64,000 nt of DNA from the NCBI RefSeq assembly GCF_002204185.1, contig NZ_MXPU01000009.1, positions 124,001 through 188,000 of the forward strand, in the 5' to 3' direction. Made by a program: the position numbers and the translations under genes. Below, piece by piece: positions 1-7,910 of this stretch. This stretch comes from Rhizobium esperanzae. GTDB lineage: Bacteria; Pseudomonadota; Alphaproteobacteria; Rhizobiales; Rhizobiaceae. The notes under the pieces are model-generated. The model had not been told where the DNA came from and ran no database searches. It saw only the letters and a program-made list of their open reading frames with translations. Every line of letters begins with the position of its first letter. Within the stretch, counting starts at the first letter, position 1.

Positions 1-311
1 TTGTTATCGGCGAAACGCGGGTCGTCGGCCTCGAAAGCCTTCACGCCGGCGCGAAAACTGTCGACGACAGCCTGCGTGGGCGTGGAGCGGAAAGCTTCCG
101 CCGACATCTGGATCTGGTGCAGCTGGTCGCTGTAGTCCGATATGGCGAGGCTCTGCCCCGCGGTGGCGCGATAGGAGGCGAAAATGGCGGCAAGGCCGTT
201 CATCCCCGAGATCGCGCTGACGGTCAGCAGGCTCATCAGTAGGATCAGCGGCACGAAACCTGCTGTGATCTGCGCGCGAATGCCGAATTTATTCCAGAAA
301 TGCAACATCAT
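1..311 (-). CDS. Methyl-accepting chemotaxis protein, N-terminal part (cut by window edge)
   Basis: About 103 residues are visible. They comprise a short charged N-terminus, a hydrophobic membrane segment (around residues 14-34) and then a polar helical stretch resembling the start of a four-helix-bundle periplasmic sensor. This is the usual beginning of a chemoreceptor. The HAMP and signalling domains would lie beyond position 1. Two ATGs in a row (311 and 308) follow an AAGAGG ribosome site. The gene begins 13 bases after the stop of a periplasmic sugar-binding protein, so the two are probably co-transcribed and the receptor may sense the ligand-loaded binding protein. A histidine kinase with the same N-terminal architecture cannot be excluded from this fragment. 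Confidence 0.7.
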   Translation of the reverse strand, partial: MMLHFWNKFGIRAQITAGFVPLILLMSLLTVSAISGMNGLAAIFASYRATAGQSLAISDYSDQLHQIQMSAEAFRSTPTQAVVDSFRAGVKAFEADDPRFADN

Positions 312-324
312 AGGCCTCTTATGC

Positions 325-1254
325 TCACTGGCTCTTCGGCAGGTATTTGGAGATGTTCTCAGGCGTGACGAGTTCGAAGGGAACGTTGTTTTCGCGCGGC
401 ACCTTCTCCTTGTTGACGAGCTTGACAGCGGCGTCGACCGCCACGGCACCCTGTCCGACAGCGCTCTGGAGAATGGTCACATCGAGATCGCCGGCCACCA
501 TCGCGGCTAGCGCATCGTCGGTCGCGTCGACGCCGGCGACGACGACATCCTTCATCGGCATGCCGGCCTTCTTCATGGCGCGGATCGCGCCGAGCGCCAT
601 CTCGTCATTGTTGGCGATAACGGCGTCGAACTTGACGCCGGCCGCAAGCCACTCCTGCATCTGCTGGTCGGCATAATCGCGCGACCAGTAGGCGGCCTGC
701 CGCTCGACGATCTCCAGGCCCTTGCAGTCGGGCGTGGCGATGACATCCGAGATATCCTGCGTGCGGGCACGAGCCGCGGCGTGGAAAGGCTCGCCCATCA
801 ACACGACGACGCGGCCCTTGCCCTTGAGCAGCGCGCAAACCTGCTTCGTCTCCAGCGTTCCGGATTCCTTTTCGTTGGAGGCGACCACGACCTGATTTTC
901 GGGAAGATCAAGCAGGTTGGAAGGAACGTTGTTGATGTAAACCAGCGGGATGCCGGCATCCGCCGCCATCTTGGTCATCTGCGGCCCGAGATCGCCATCG
1001 GAGACCGCCAGGATGATGGCGTCGACCTTATCGGCGATAAGCTTCTGAACTTGCTTCTTCTGAAGCTCGTTGTCGCCCTTGGCGTTCTCGGTAACCAGCT
1101 TGAGGCCGGAGACCGTCTGCCCGTGGGCGACGACGCCATTGAGAAGCGCCGTCCTGAATTTGTCGAGATCGGACATCGAAACGCCGATCGTCTGAGCATT
1201 GGCGACAGAGACCGACATCGCCAAGGCGATGGATGCAAGCGTGGCCGTTTTCAT
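325..1254 (-). CDS. Periplasmic sugar-binding protein, RbsB-like (peripla_BP_4)
   Basis: This 309-residue protein has a cleavable signal peptide (hydrophobic run ending in VANA-Q at about residue 20). The two-lobed type I periplasmic binding fold typical of ribose, xylose or inositol receptors follows, with 'IILAVSDGD', 'GIPLVYINN' and the hinge-proximal 'ANNDEMALGAIRAMK'. The full-length binding protein has no permease or ATPase gene upstream. Its only visible partner is the chemoreceptor 13 bases downstream. It may therefore serve chemotaxis rather than, or in addition to, uptake. Transport genes could lie beyond the left edge. The ligand cannot be deduced. Confidence 0.85.
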   Translation of the reverse strand: MKTATLASIALAMSVSVANAQTIGVSMSDLDKFRTALLNGVVAHGQTVSGLKLVTENAKGDNELQKKQVQKLIADKVDAIILAVSDGDLGPQMTKMAADAGIPLVYINNVPSNLLDLPENQVVVASNEKESGTLETKQVCALLKGKGRVVVLMGEPFHAAARARTQDISDVIATPDCKGLEIVERQAAYWSRDYADQQMQEWLAAGVKFDAVIANNDEMALGAIRAMKKAGMPMKDVVVAGVDATDDALAAMVAGDLDVTILQSAVGQGAVAVDAAVKLVNKEKVPRENNVPFELVTPENISKYLPKSQ

Positions 1255-1418
1255 GAATTCCCCTGCGCAATTCGGATGGAAGCGCGTTATTTCAAATTTT
1301 GGTTAAATTTTACTTTTCGCGCCGGAAGCGAGAAGTAAGCGGGGAGGCCGCCAAGCGGCCGCATTTGGATTGGATCAAGTCGATTCGATGCAAAGTCATC
1401 AAATCATCCTTTTCAATA

Positions 1419-2303
1419 TTACCGCCCGCCGAAGCCGGAGCCGACGCTGATGCCTTTGTAGATCACCCTCTGCAGCACGATGGCGAGGATGACCCCCGGC
1501 ACCATGGAAATAGTGGCGCCCGCCATGATGTAGTTCCAGGCGGTGCCCTGCTGCGTCTGAAACAGGGTGAGCCCGAGCGGCAGCGTGGCCTTTTCGAGCC
1601 CGCTGGTGGCGATCAGCGGCCACAGGAAGCTTTTCCACTGCGCGATGAAAGTAAAGAGCGACAGCAGGCCGATCGCCGGCATGGCGAGCGGAACGATGAC
1701 CCTGGCCAGGATGCGCAGGCGCGAGGCCCCGTCCATCATCGCCGCCTCGTCGAGGTCCTTGGGAATGCCGAGGATGAACTGCCGCAGCAGGAAGGTACCG
1801 AAGGAGGAGAAGGCGACCGGCAGGATCATGCCGTGATAGGTGTTGATCCAACCGAGCTTGCTGACCAGAAGGAAGAGCGGAATGACGAGCATCACCTGCG
1901 GGATCATCAGCGTGCTGAGATAGGTGAGCAGCAGCCCCTCGCGGCCGGGGAACCTCAGACGGGCGAAAGCATAGGCCGACAGGCAGGAGACCACGATGAC
2001 GATCGCGGTCACGCCGCAGGCGACGACGAAGGAGTTCAGCAGGAAGGTGCCGAAGGGCAGCGACACCAGTGCCTCGACGAAATTGCCCCACTGATATTCC
2101 TCGGGCAGGATACGGACCGGCACGGCCAGCACTTCGGTATTGGAGCGCACCGCATTCGACACCATCCAGAAGAAGGGAAAGACGAAGAGCAGCGCGATCA
2201 GCGACAGTCCGGCGTAGCTGACGAAGGTGCCGATCAGTCGCAGGATGCGATGCCGGTTCCGGGACTGGGAATGCGGATGCCGTGAGGCCGGGTCAGTCGT
2301 CAT
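1419..2303 (-). CDS. Sugar ABC transporter permease, MalG type (CUT1)
   Basis: This 294-residue inner-membrane permease has six predicted membrane segments. Its binding-protein-dependent transport motif (EAAMMDGASRLRIL) contacts the ATPase. It is the last gene of the fucoside operon, and its ATG overlaps the end of the preceding permease by 11 bases, implying translational coupling. An N-terminal extension of about 20 polar residues before the first helix is common in MalG-type rhizobial permeases. Substrate specificity is inferred from the fucosidase at the head of the operon. No ATPase gene follows. Confidence 0.9.
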   Translation of the reverse strand: MTTDPASRHPHSQSRNRHRILRLIGTFVSYAGLSLIALLFVFPFFWMVSNAVRSNTEVLAVPVRILPEEYQWGNFVEALVSLPFGTFLLNSFVVACGVTAIVIVVSCLSAYAFARLRFPGREGLLLTYLSTLMIPQVMLVIPLFLLVSKLGWINTYHGMILPVAFSSFGTFLLRQFILGIPKDLDEAAMMDGASRLRILARVIVPLAMPAIGLLSLFTFIAQWKSFLWPLIATSGLEKATLPLGLTLFQTQQGTAWNYIMAGATISMVPGVILAIVLQRVIYKGISVGSGFGGR

Positions 2304-3219
2304 AATGCACCCATTTGCGCTGCATGTGGAACTGCAGGATGGTGAGCGCCATGATCATGACGAACATTACCCAGGCGAGCGCCGACGCGTAACCCATCTG
2401 GAAATTGGTGAAGCCCTTCTGATAGATGGCGAAGCCGAGGGTCGCCGTCGCCGAGCCGGGACCGCCGCGCGTCATGGCGAAGATCTCGTCGAAGACCTGC
2501 AGCGAGGTAATGGCCGTCATGACCGTAGCGAAGAAGACCGTCGGTGAGATGAGCGGCAGGCGGATGCGCCAGAAGCGCCGCCAGGGACCGGCGCCGTCGA
2601 TCATCGCCGCTTCGAGATAGTGCTTCGGCACCAGGTCGAGCGCGGCGTTGAACATCACGACGTTGTAGCCGACATTGGCCCAAAGCGTGACGAGCACGAC
2701 CGCCTGCATGGCCCAGCTCGAACTCAGCAGGAAATTCGGCAGGCCGAGGCCGAGCGAACGGATGACGCTGTCGGCGAGCCCGTCCGGCGTGAAGATCAGC
2801 AGCCACACCACGGAGGCTGCAATCGTCGGGGTAAAGGTCGGCAGGAAGAAGATCACCCGAAAGATCGCCTTGCCGCGCTTCAGGCTCGATATCCACACCG
2901 CGAGCGTCAGCGAAACGATGATATTTACAGCCAGATACTCGACGGCGAAGAACAGCGTATTGCGCAATATGGTGTAGAAGGCCGGATCGACGGTGAAGAG
3001 CTTGATGTAATTCTGAAAGCCGACGAAGGATGGCGTCGAGATCAGCTGCCAGTTGGTGAAGGAGAGCGCCAGCGACGCAACGATCGGCAGGGCCATGAAG
3101 ATCATGAAGCCGAGGAAACTCGGCAGCAGGAACAGCATGGCCGTCTGCGTCTCGGGCTTCAGGAAGCGCCTGGGCTGACCGGGCTGCAGGGCAATTTCGG
3201 CAACGGCGCTTTCCGACAT
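2293..3219 (-). CDS. Sugar ABC transporter permease, MalF type (CUT1)
   Basis: This 308-residue inner-membrane permease has about six hydrophobic segments and the EAA loop (LEAAMIDGAGPWRRF) near the C-terminal third. The frame stays open upstream to 3441, but that part overlaps the preceding binding-protein gene. The ATG at 3219 is preceded by a strong GGAGG five bases away, while the in-frame ATG at 3231 has none, so 3219 was chosen. It pairs with the MalG-type permease (11-base overlap) to form the membrane channel of the importer. Confidence 0.9.
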   Translation of the reverse strand: MSESAVAEIALQPGQPRRFLKPETQTAMLFLLPSFLGFMIFMALPIVASLALSFTNWQLISTPSFVGFQNYIKLFTVDPAFYTILRNTLFFAVEYLAVNIIVSLTLAVWISSLKRGKAIFRVIFFLPTFTPTIAASVVWLLIFTPDGLADSVIRSLGLGLPNFLLSSSWAMQAVVLVTLWANVGYNVVMFNAALDLVPKHYLEAAMIDGAGPWRRFWRIRLPLISPTVFFATVMTAITSLQVFDEIFAMTRGGPGSATATLGFAIYQKGFTNFQMGYASALAWVMFVMIMALTILQFHMQRKWVHYDD

Positions 3220-3271
3220 CTCTTCCTCCATGCGCGGCAGCTCATGCCGCCGCGCTCTAGCACGGCAAACT

Positions 3272-4492
3272 CTATTGCTGCGCGAGGCTCTGGATGGACT
3301 CCATCGTCTGCTTGGCGTCGGCGCTGCCGCCGAAGGCGGGCGGGAAATACTGGTTGAAGAGATTTTCCACCGCCGCCCAGTTGTTGGTGATGACATAGGG
3401 CACGGAATGCGCCAGCGAATAATCCAGCGCCTCGCCGCCATTCGTGATGTCCTTGGCCGCCACCTTGTACCAGGAGGATTGCGAGGCCGTACGCGCCGGC
3501 AGCGCCCGGCCTTGTTCGGCGAGGTACTGCAGCGCCTCAGGGCTGGTCAGCACCTGGATCGCCTTCCAGGCCGCGTCCTTGTTCTTGCTCGTCGTGGCAA
3601 TGCCGAAACCGGAGCCCGCCGTAACGGCGGTAAGCTCTCCCTCTGCGCGCGGCAGGGTGGCGGAACCAACTTTGAACTTGACCTTGTCCTTCATGCCGAT
3701 GATCGACCATGGACCGTCGACATACATGGCGACATTGCCTGAATAGAAGCGGCCCTGGATGACCGTGCCGGCATCGGCGCTCGACGGCACCAGCGGCGCG
3801 ACCTTGTCCTTGGCGGCAAAGCCGATCACCCTCTCGGCAGCGGCAATGGCGCTCGGATTGGTAAGATCGAGATCGCCGGAATCGTTGACATATTTGTCGC
3901 CCCAGGCCAAGGCCAGGACCGAATAGTTCTGCGGGGTGATGCCGAAGCCGTACTTTCCGTCCTTCGTCAGCTTCTTGGCGGCATCGGTAAACTCGGCGAG
4001 CGTCCAGCCCGGCTCCGGTAAGGGAATACCGGCGGCTTGAAGCGCGTCCTGGTTATAGTAGATAACCCAGGGACCGACGTCATAGGGCAGGCCGTAGAGT
4101 TGCTTGTCGACGGACATGCCGCCGATGATCGAGGGCGTGAAGGCCCCAATGTCGAACTTGTCGGCCGCGATCCGGTCATTCAGCGGCTCGAGCAGCGAAT
4201 AGAAATTCGGCATGCGCAGCGACTGCATCGACACGATGTCGGCGAGCTGGCCCGACGCCGCCAGCACCGGCAGGCGGGTCCAGTAATCGACCCAGCCGGT
4301 CGTCGTCAGCGTCACCTTGATATCGGGGTATTTGGCGCTCACCATGTCGGCCAGGTGCTGCCAGCCCTTGGTATCGGCATCGGAACCGGTCCACATCTGC
4401 CAGGTCAGATTGACCTGCTCGGCCGAGGCGGATGTGGCAAAGAGGCTGCCGCCGATTGCGGCAAGCAAAAGCGTTTTCTTCAGAACCTTCAT
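3272..4492 (-). CDS. Extracellular sugar-binding protein of ABC importer (CUT1)
   Basis: This 406-residue protein is a MalE/UgpB-like solute-binding protein. A Lys-rich start and hydrophobic core form a signal peptide that ends near 'SASA-EQ'. The mature N-terminus 'VNLTWQMWTG' and the later 'FYSGNVAMYVDGPW' are typical of the family. The frame could begin at 4525, but the ATG at 4492 starts the signal peptide and has GGAGGAG upstream. The same leader (GGAGGAGAAACC) precedes the fucosidase gene, which suggests matched translation. It sits between the fucosidase and the permeases, so alpha-fucosylated oligosaccharides are the likely ligand (inference). Confidence 0.9.
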   Translation of the reverse strand: MKVLKKTLLLAAIGGSLFATSASAEQVNLTWQMWTGSDADTKGWQHLADMVSAKYPDIKVTLTTTGWVDYWTRLPVLAASGQLADIVSMQSLRMPNFYSLLEPLNDRIAADKFDIGAFTPSIIGGMSVDKQLYGLPYDVGPWVIYYNQDALQAAGIPLPEPGWTLAEFTDAAKKLTKDGKYGFGITPQNYSVLALAWGDKYVNDSGDLDLTNPSAIAAAERVIGFAAKDKVAPLVPSSADAGTVIQGRFYSGNVAMYVDGPWSIIGMKDKVKFKVGSATLPRAEGELTAVTAGSGFGIATTSKNKDAAWKAIQVLTSPEALQYLAEQGRALPARTASQSSWYKVAAKDITNGGEALDYSLAHSVPYVITNNWAAVENLFNQYFPPAFGGSADAKQTMESIQSLAQQ

Positions 4493-4541
4493 GGGTTTCT
4501 CCTCCCTCCATGACGCAATGAACACGCGAGTGCGACCGAGT

Positions 4542-5861
4542 TCACGCCTTGAGGACGATCTCGATCACCGGCACGGTAACGTCAGGTCGCCGGACCGGCA
4601 GTTCGAGCGTGATCATGCCCTCCGGCACCATCACGCCGATATTGGAATCCACATCCCTGGTGTGGCTGAGCCAGCGCACTTCGCTGGCATCGTGCAGGAA
4701 CTGCGCATAGGCGATCCTGTCGGCGAGGCCCTCGATATGGATGTGGCGGTAAGGCCAGTTGTAGACATGCAGATAGAGACGGTTGCCACGTTGGGTGTAG
4801 CGGCAGCCGGCCGGCACGGGAAATTCGGACGGACCGGCGCCATAGATCGAGCGCCCATTGACCTCCGTCCAGTTCCGGTAGACATCGAGCGCGGCGATGG
4901 CGCGGGCGTCGAAGGTGCCGCGGCCGGTGGGGCCGACATTCATCAGGAGGTTACCGCCGAGCGCGACGGAATCGATCAGCAGCTGGATGATCTGCTCCGG
5001 GCTCTTCCAGCTGTCCTCGTCGCGGTGATAGCCCCATGAGCCGCTGAAGGTGTGGCAGGCTTCCCAAAGCACACCCTGACTGGCGATGGCGGGCGCCACC
5101 CGCGGCGTATACTGCTCCGGCGTCGTCACGTCGGGCAGCTTGCCCGGCGGCAGGTCGAGGCGGTTGTTGACGATGATTTCGGGCTGCAGCTGGCGAACAA
5201 GTTCGAGCAGCCGCTCGCTTTCCCAATCGGCGCGGCCCTTGCCTGGCAGGCCGCGATACTCGCGACCGGGATAGCTGAAATCGAACCAGATGATGTCGAT
5301 GCGGCCGAAGCCGGTCAGAAGCTCGCGCACCTGCTCGCGCATATAGGCGGCATAATTGGCGATGTTGCGACCGGCGTTCAGCGCCTCGGCTTGCGGATGA
5401 TTGCGCAAGGGATGGTGGACGTCGATCGGGAAATCGGGATGGTGCCAGTCGAGCAGCGAATAGTAGAAGCCGATCTTCAGCCCCTCGGCGCGGAACGCTT
5501 CGACCAGCGGCGTCAGCAGGTCTCTGCCGCAGGGCGTGTTCGGCGCCTTGTAGTCGGTGACCTTGCTGTCCCAGAGGCAGAAGCCTTCGTGATGCTTGGT
5601 CGTCACCACGACATATTTCATGCCGGCCAGACGCGCGCGGCGCGCCCAGTCCTTCGGATCGTAAAGATCGGGATCGAAATTGTCGAAATAACGCTGGTAA
5701 TGGTCGTCGCTCAGCTCTTCGCGGTTTTTCAACCACTCATGCCGCGCTCCGAGCGCATACAGGCCCCAATGGATGAACATGCCAAGACGATCATGACTGA
5801 ACCAGGCGTGCTTACCCGCTCCCGGCACCGAATTTTCCGGCTGGCGCTCCGAATTCGTCAC
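4542..5861 (-). CDS. Alpha-L-fucosidase, glycoside hydrolase family 29
   Basis: This 439-residue enzyme removes terminal L-fucose from oligosaccharides by a retaining mechanism. GH29 landmarks are 'GMFIHWGLYALGARHEW' (residues 28-43), the substrate-binding 'TKHHEGFCLWDS' (about 88-99) and 'IDIIWFDFSYPG', where Asp194 is the expected nucleophile. There is no signal peptide, so it should act in the cytoplasm on imported sugars. The start is a GTG at 5861 with GGAGGAG ahead; an upstream in-frame ATG at 5939 would place the operator inside the gene. It is the first gene of a four-gene operon diverging from a LacI regulator. Confidence 0.9.
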   Translation of the reverse strand: MTNSERQPENSVPGAGKHAWFSHDRLGMFIHWGLYALGARHEWLKNREELSDDHYQRYFDNFDPDLYDPKDWARRARLAGMKYVVVTTKHHEGFCLWDSKVTDYKAPNTPCGRDLLTPLVEAFRAEGLKIGFYYSLLDWHHPDFPIDVHHPLRNHPQAEALNAGRNIANYAAYMREQVRELLTGFGRIDIIWFDFSYPGREYRGLPGKGRADWESERLLELVRQLQPEIIVNNRLDLPPGKLPDVTTPEQYTPRVAPAIASQGVLWEACHTFSGSWGYHRDEDSWKSPEQIIQLLIDSVALGGNLLMNVGPTGRGTFDARAIAALDVYRNWTEVNGRSIYGAGPSEFPVPAGCRYTQRGNRLYLHVYNWPYRHIHIEGLADRIAYAQFLHDASEVRWLSHTRDVDSNIGVMVPEGMITLELPVRRPDVTVPVIEIVLKA

Positions 5862-5898
5862 AGGTTTCTCCTCCCTGTTTTTCGGTTCCACTTCATGT

Positions 5899-5910
5899 CG
5901 AACCGGTTCG
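5899..5910. promoter_or_regulatory. Putative LacI-family operator 1 of fucoside operon
   Basis: The perfect 12-bp palindrome CGAACCGGTTCG with a central CpG is typical of LacI-family sites. It lies 37 bp upstream of the fucosidase start codon, in the divergent intergenic region. The same core recurs at 6052-6061. Regulator assignment is by adjacency. Confidence 0.7.
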
Positions 5911-6051
5911 GCGATTGAACATCGTCCTTGACCCGGCACCTGTCAAGCCGAAATTCGTGAATTGCATAACCGTGAGGTAAACGCACCATAATTGAGCAAT
6001 CAAGCGCGATATGTTGCAACAGCAAACAAAATCTGACAGAAGAAAGCTTTA

Positions 6052-6061
6052 GAACCGGTTC
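6052..6061. promoter_or_regulatory. Putative LacI-family operator 2, abutting the lacI-type start codon
   Basis: The palindrome GAACCGGTTC shares its ten central bases with the 5899-5910 site. It ends seven bases before the regulator ATG, where a ribosome site would normally be. Binding here should repress the regulator's own gene, and together with operator 1 (about 152 bp apart centre to centre) it could support DNA looping. Confidence 0.65.
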
Positions 6062-6068
6062 GACAGAT

Positions 6069-7076
6069 ATGACCACCATACGCGATGTCGCGCGCCTTGC
6101 GGGAGTTTCGATCTCGACCGTCTCGCTCGCGCTCAACAGCCCGAAACGGGTCGGCGCCGAGACGCTCGACCGCATCCGGCAGGCGATACAGTCGACCGGC
6201 TACCGCATCGATCCGGTGGCCCAGACGCTGGCGCGCGGGCGCAGCTCGCTGATCGGTTTCGTGTCCGCCAATCTCGGCAACATGTTCTTCGGCGACATCC
6301 GCCGCGAGATCGAGCACCAGGCGCTCGACCACGGCTATTTCGTGCTGATCGCCGACTCCTCTGGCAGGGCCGATCTCGAACGGGCGCTGCTGGAGCGGCT
6401 GCAGGCGCAGAAGATCGCAGGCATTGCTCTGGCGGCCAACGGACGCGGCGAGGAATACGCAACCTTCCTGCGCGAGTTCAAGACGCCGATCGTCATGTTC
6501 GACCAGAAGGTGGATGGCGCCGCGCGCGATTTCGTCGGCTCGGACAATCCGCTGACGACGACCATCTTGACAGAACACCTGCTGCAACTCGGCCATCGGC
6601 GCATCGCCTTCATCTCCGGCCCGAGCGGCCTGCACACTGCCGACGAGCGCCTGAAAGGTTTTATGGACACGATGGCAGGCGCCGGCGCCGACGTCGATCC
6701 GTCACTGGTGGTCGAGGGCGGCTATACCAGGAGCGGCGGCCACACACAGGCGATGCGCCTGCTCACCCGCCGCGACCGCCCGACCGCCATCATCGGCGCC
6801 AACAACATGATGGGGCTGGCAACCCTGCAGGTGATGCAGGAAATGGGCTTCCGCTGTCCCGACGACGTCTCGCTGGCAATGGTCGATGACGTGCCCTGGA
6901 GCAACGTCATCACACCGCGCATCACCATGGTCGTGCAGGATGCGCAGAAGCTCGGTGAATTGGCCGCCCAGCGCCTGCTGGCCAGGATCGCAAGCCCCGA
7001 GGCCGCCGCCGAGCCGCCGCAGGATTTCATCCTGACGCCGAGATTCGTGCGTGGAGAGTCGACAAGGCGGCTATAA
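6069..7076 (+). CDS. LacI-family transcriptional regulator, probable repressor of the fucoside operon
   Basis: This 335-residue regulator begins with a classical LacI helix-turn-helix (residues 2-25, 'TIRDVARLAGVSISTVSLAL') and the hinge helix near residue 50. A periplasmic-binding-like effector domain follows ('GADVDPSLVVEGGYT', 'AIIGANNMMGLATLQ'). The start is fixed by the HTH. There is no clear Shine-Dalgarno sequence because a palindromic operator occupies that position. It is transcribed divergently from the fucosidase operon and is its likely local repressor. Fucose or a fucoside as inducer is inference. Confidence 0.9.
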   Translation: MTTIRDVARLAGVSISTVSLALNSPKRVGAETLDRIRQAIQSTGYRIDPVAQTLARGRSSLIGFVSANLGNMFFGDIRREIEHQALDHGYFVLIADSSGRADLERALLERLQAQKIAGIALAANGRGEEYATFLREFKTPIVMFDQKVDGAARDFVGSDNPLTTTILTEHLLQLGHRRIAFISGPSGLHTADERLKGFMDTMAGAGADVDPSLVVEGGYTRSGGHTQAMRLLTRRDRPTAIIGANNMMGLATLQVMQEMGFRCPDDVSLAMVDDVPWSNVITPRITMVVQDAQKLGELAAQRLLARIASPEAAAEPPQDFILTPRFVRGESTRRL

Positions 7077-7079
7077 GGA

Positions 7080-7358
7080 TTACGACCGATCCTCGCGCGT
7101 ATGCCAAAGCCGCAATCCATAGATTGTCGACTGCTGGATTTCATAACGCATCTCATAACGGCCAACGAGAATGCGGCGGACCTCCCGAGGATCGAACTCT
7201 TCGAGCCGCTCGCCGAGACGTGGCTGCTCAATTAGACGAGCGGGGGCTGCCGCCAGCGCCTGCACGGTTCGGACCGCAGCCCGCCGGTCGACCGGGGAGA
7301 GAAAGTCGTATAAGCGGGCGATGTCGGAGACCGCTTTGCTCGTCCACTTGATTTCCAT
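7080..7358 (-). CDS. RelE/ParE-family toxin
   Basis: This 92-residue basic protein has the ParE/RelE fold pattern: an N-terminal 'IKWTSKAVSDIARLYDFL', then 'RRILVGRYEMRYEI' and the terminal 'LRLWHTREDR'. Such toxins act on gyrase (ParE) or on ribosome-bound mRNA (RelE); the sequence does not discriminate between them. Its ATG overlaps the antitoxin TGA by one base (TGATG), a standard coupled arrangement. The stop is only three bases from the stop of the LacI gene, so the two transcription units run into each other with no room for a terminator. Confidence 0.85.
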   Translation of the reverse strand: MEIKWTSKAVSDIARLYDFLSPVDRRAAVRTVQALAAAPARLIEQPRLGERLEEFDPREVRRILVGRYEMRYEIQQSTIYGLRLWHTREDRS

Positions 7359-7618
7359 CACCGGGGCAACGAAATCGGCTCGTCACCGTCAAGACTATCG
7401 GCCCAGGCTTGAACAGACTGGTGATCGACAACATTGCCGCTTTCCACATCGGCTAACGCCTCAAGCGTCAAACGCCGACGCTCCTCTTCCTGGTCGATCC
7501 ATGCAGTCAGGGCTTGCTTGACGATCCAGCCGCGCGAACGCTCAAGGCGCGATGCAAGCTGATCGACCTTCTGCGCAAGCGGCAATGGAACATGAGCCGT
7601 GAGAACTTTGGTCTCCAT
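7358..7618 (-). CDS. Ribbon-helix-helix antitoxin (CopG/ParD-like)
   Basis: This 86-residue protein has an N-terminal RHH DNA-binding region ('LTAHVPLPLAQKVDQLASRL' with 'RSRGWIVKQAL') followed by an acidic, probably flexible C-terminal arm that would wrap the toxin. The ATG at 7618 was chosen because GAGGAG lies just ahead; the frame is open eight codons further. It is coupled to the ParE-like gene and probably represses its own promoter. Confidence 0.85.
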   Translation of the reverse strand: METKVLTAHVPLPLAQKVDQLASRLERSRGWIVKQALTAWIDQEEERRRLTLEALADVESGNVVDHQSVQAWADSLDGDEPISLPR

Positions 7619-7823
7619 CGAAAACTCCTCAACATCAATCAATCATAATCATACCGATTAATCTTGATTAACCCAGCGCCTATACGTCATGAAGCCCGAC
7701 TGAGACTTCCCAGAAAGGTGACGCAGCATCGAGAGTTGTGAAGCATAATGTCGGGTTTTTCATCGGCCGGTGAAGCAGCCAAAGGAAAAGCGTCGATCCT
7801 TCATCCATTGAAAGACCGCAAGA

Positions 7824-7845
7824 TTTGTCATACATGTGTGATGAA
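7824..7845. promoter_or_regulatory. Imperfect palindrome upstream of GntR gene, candidate autoregulatory operator
   Basis: The site is centred on CATG at 7833-7836. TCATACATGTGTGA (7828-7841) is palindromic apart from one T/G pair, and outer TT/AA matches extend it. It lies about 70 bp upstream of the GntR start codon. FadR-subfamily regulators often bind sites of this size near their own gene, so autoregulation is plausible but unproven. Confidence 0.4.
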
Positions 7846-7910
7846 TCATAATTTCGGAGTGCCGCTGGTTCGAACGGCGTCCGGATCGAAGCCGATGCGG
7901 GGGTCGAGGC

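Noticed and set aside
1346..1360. Short hairpin GGCCGC-CAA-GCGGCC after the fucoside operon
   Set aside because: It has only six base pairs and no T-tract on the minus strand; too weak to call a terminator.
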